Assembly (NCBI GenBank): GCA_030596405.1
Contig: JAUVKB010000023.1
Coordinates: 1 to 16,094, forward strand
Length of the DNA: 16,094 nucleotides
Reading direction: 5' to 3'
Origin: Deltaproteobacteria bacterium
GTDB lineage: Bacteria; Desulfobacterota; Desulfobacteria; Desulfobacterales; JAUVKB01
The notes under the pieces were generated by a model that was not told the DNA's origin, made no database searches, and saw only the letters and a program-made list of their open reading frames with translations. How positions within the stretch are numbered: position 1 is the stretch's first letter; every line of letters begins with the position of its first letter. Position numbers and translations under genes: made by a program. Positions 14,782 through 16,094 of the stretch are shown one piece after another.

Positions 14782-15385
14782 AACGGCCTGTTTTCAGGTC
14801 TATAACCCCTTGTTTTAAAAGAAATTCAATGACTTCACAAACAGGAAGCCCCACAACATTTGTATAAGAGCCGTTGATACTTTTTACGAGAAAGGTGCCT
14901 AGCCCCTGGATGGCATATGCACCTGCCTTGTCAAACGGTTCTTTTGTATGGGTGTACCATTTAATCTCTTCATCTGTTAATTTCTTGAAAACGACTTTGG
15001 TCGTCTTTGTTTCTGAAAAATGTTGTTTTTTATTTTTGCAGCAAATACAGTAACCTGTAAGAACCTTATGTGTCCGGCCGCTTAGACGTTTTAACATGGC
15101 GCGGGCTTCTGCTATGGAACCTGGTTTACCAAGAATAGAGCCGTTTATAAGGACTATGGTGTCAGCGCCGATAACCCATTTTTCAGGATATTTTTTTGAT
15201 ATATCGGATGCTTTTGCTTCAGCCAGGAGCCTTGCGTAGTTTTCAGGTGATGATTTCGGCACCGATTTTTCATCAATATTGCTTGGAATAACGGAAAATG
15301 ATAGCCCCGCCTGATTTAACAGATATCTGCGCCTGGGTGATTTTGAAGCAAGTATTAATAATGGCTCATTACAGGATTTATGCAT
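14765..15385 (-). CDS. maf: Maf-family nucleoside triphosphate pyrophosphatase
   Basis: A 206-residue house-cleaning enzyme that hydrolyses non-canonical or unwanted nucleoside triphosphates to monophosphates and pyrophosphate in the cytoplasm. Characteristic motifs are present: LASKSPRRRYLL (12-23, substrate loop), IGADTIV (72-78, metal-binding Asp), LGKPG, LSGRTHKVLTG, EPFDKAGAYAIQG and INGSYTNVVGLP. The order and the YAIQG motif fit the YhdE (dTTP/UTP-type) branch rather than YceF, but the substrate is an inference. It is the first gene of the leftward cluster; no clear Shine-Dalgarno precedes the ATG at 15385. No strong promoter is visible in 15386-15489 on the minus strand. Confidence 0.93.
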   Translation of the reverse strand: MHKSCNEPLLILASKSPRRRYLLNQAGLSFSVIPSNIDEKSVPKSSPENYARLLAEAKASDISKKYPEKWVIGADTIVLINGSILGKPGSIAEARAMLKRLSGRTHKVLTGYCICCKNKKQHFSETKTTKVVFKKLTDEEIKWYTHTKEPFDKAGAYAIQGLGTFLVKSINGSYTNVVGLPVCEVIEFLLKQGVIDLKTGRYENGT

Positions 15386-15489
15386 GGCGATTAATTATCA
15401 GATGGCATATAATTTAACAAGAGCTGAAAAACATATCTCTTTGCAACAAGAAAAACCGATAGCGCCGGCACTTATATTTCAGATTAAAT

Positions 15490-15518
15490 TTGACATGTTG
15501 TAATAATTGCATTATTTA
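15490..15518 (+). promoter_or_regulatory. sigma-70-type promoter for tRNA-Leu
   Basis: A perfect -35 TTGACA (15490-15495), 17-base spacer, and TATTTA at 15513-15518 (only three of six -10 bases). The predicted start would give a leader of about 34 bases before the tRNA. The -35 and placement are convincing; the -10 is weak. Confidence 0.5.
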
Positions 15519-15558
15519 CTTTTTGCAGGAAGGTTAAAGCAGGGCGGAACAAATAGAT

Positions 15559-15647
15559 GCCTGGGTGGCGGAATAGGTAGACGCAAGGGACTTAAAATCC
15601 CTCGGTCCTTAGTGGCTGTACGAGTTCGATTCTCGTCCCAGGCACCA
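15559..15647 (+). tRNA. tRNA-Leu (anticodon UAA), CCA encoded
   Basis: The acceptor stem GCCTGGG (15559-15565) pairs with CCCAGGC (15637-15643), followed by discriminator A and encoded CCA (15645-15647). The anticodon stem AGGGA/TCCCT encloses the loop CTTAAAA, with the anticodon TAA at 15593-15595, reading UUA/UUG codons. A long variable arm (CGGTCCTTAGTGGCTG region) and a T arm with GTTCGATTC confirm a class II tRNA such as Leu. All stems look intact. Confidence 0.96.
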
Positions 15648-15653
15648 GTAAAT

Positions 15654-15710
15654 AAAGGGGTTTCAGCGTTTTCGCTCTTATCCCTTTTCTTTTGTCTTTT
15701 TCTTGTCTGT
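15654..15710 (+). terminator. rho-independent-like terminator after tRNA-Leu
   Basis: AAAGGG (15654-15659) pairs with CCCTTT (15682-15687), and inside it AGCG (15665-15668) pairs with CGCT (15673-15676) around TTTT. A T-rich stretch (TTTTCTTTTGTCTTTTTCTTG) follows. It begins seven bases after the CCA end of the tRNA. Confidence 0.65.
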
Positions 15711-15863
15711 GTAATTCCACCTTCGTGCCCACCTTCAAGCCGCACTTGACCGGTAAAACAGCCGAATAACCTGTTTGTTTCCCCAAAAAAACTTTTTTTC
15801 CTGAAATCACCCCCTCAGCGCTTCAATTTTCAACCACCTGTTTTCATTTGTTATATTTCAAAA

Positions 15864-15895
15864 AGGGGGAGAAAATATACTCATTTCATCCCCCT
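15864..15895 (-). terminator. terminator-like hairpin reading leftward, no gene recognised upstream of it
   Basis: AGGGGGA (15864-15870) pairs with TCCCCCT (15889-15895); GAAA/TTTC extends the stem with one bulged A. Read on the minus strand the stem is followed directly by TTTTT, as in a rho-independent terminator. On the plus strand the flanks are A-runs, so it would not terminate rightward transcripts. No leftward coding frame was recognised between here and the window end. The 377 bases from 15648 to 16024 hold only this hairpin and the tRNA terminator. Confidence 0.5.
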
Positions 15896-16024
15896 AAAAA
15901 TCACCCTTTACATTTGCGAAATTCCTGTTTTAAATAGAATCACTACAAGTTTTAAGACGCTTTGGTTTTAAATCAACAATCATCAATCCCAAGGGGTTGG
16001 AAAGGTAGGCACGTATGGAATAAA

Positions 16025-16094
16025 ATGCTGGCATCCGATGAACAACGTAAACATAAAAGATTTGTGCCGGAAGGTTTGGCTTTTGTTGTTTTCA
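16025..16094 (+). CDS. start of a gene, possibly PilZ-domain (c-di-GMP-binding) protein, cut by the window end
   Basis: From the ATG at 16025 the frame is open to the window end and reads MLASDEQRKHKRFVPEGLAF, then VVF. The RKHKRF segment matches the RxxxR start of PilZ domains, and small PilZ proteins of this group often begin with such a charged stretch followed by a G-x-A-F/V strand. A GGA five bases before the ATG could be the ribosome-binding site. With only 23 codons, and without the second PilZ motif (D/N-x-S-x-x-G), the family call is tentative; the coding call itself is more likely. Confidence 0.42.
   Translation, partial: MLASDEQRKHKRFVPEGLAFVVF

Noticed and set aside
15624..15647. 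tRNA-Leu 3' end as an integration (att) site
   Set aside because: No second copy of the tRNA 3' sequence and no integrase gene is visible in the window.
15507..15810. Overlapping frames on both strands across 15507-15810 (for example a leftward 72-codon frame ending in GTRIELVQP)
   Set aside because: They run through the tRNA-Leu gene; translated or antisense tRNA sequence commonly gives such spurious peptides.

Overview
The window looks like ordinary chromosomal DNA of a Desulfobacterota (former Deltaproteobacteria) anaerobe, probably related to Desulfobacteraceae. This is inferred from moderate GC, the style of several proteins (a molybdopterin oxidoreductase with a C-x3-D-x3-C-x27-C motif, SEC-C-fused methionine aminopeptidase, QueH-type queuosine enzyme, GAF-MshEN-GspE ATPase, dCache histidine-kinase remnant) and a sigma-54 promoter. 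No sequence search was possible, so taxonomy is an inference. No phage, insertion sequence or CRISPR array was seen.

Layout. Positions 1-4902 read rightward as a likely operon: the 3' end of a hotdog-fold acyl-CoA thioesterase, a cytoplasmic molybdopterin oxidoreductase, and a class A penicillin-binding protein. A leftward CaCA-family Na+/Ca2+ antiporter follows (5020-6024). The 370 bases after it hold a textbook sigma-54 promoter at 6307-6322. That promoter fronts a badly decayed dCache-sensor histidine kinase gene (6395-7038) with two internal deletions, a frame change and an in-frame stop. A leftward methionine aminopeptidase with an N-terminal SEC-C zinc motif lies at 7068-7970.

Positions 8201-11667 read rightward: a crotonase-type enoyl-CoA hydratase, an 84-residue two-helix membrane protein and a GAF-MshEN-GspE/PilB-type ATPase. 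Facing them is a tight leftward cluster transcribed in the order Maf nucleotide pyrophosphatase, YggS/PLPBP, QueH (TTG start overlapping the YggS stop) and an M48 membrane peptidase with C-terminal TPR repeats (15385 down to 11699). A tRNA-Leu(UAA) gene with encoded CCA sits at 15559-15647 with its own promoter-like sequence and terminator. The last bases hold a leftward-oriented terminator-like hairpin and the first codons of a rightward gene that begins like a PilZ-domain protein.

The most informative item is the eroded sensor kinase, because the pieces of the original protein can still be followed and its sigma-54 promoter appears intact. I did not find a convincing new defence or mobile system. 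The other findings are domain fusions, a ligand substitution and regulatory structures.
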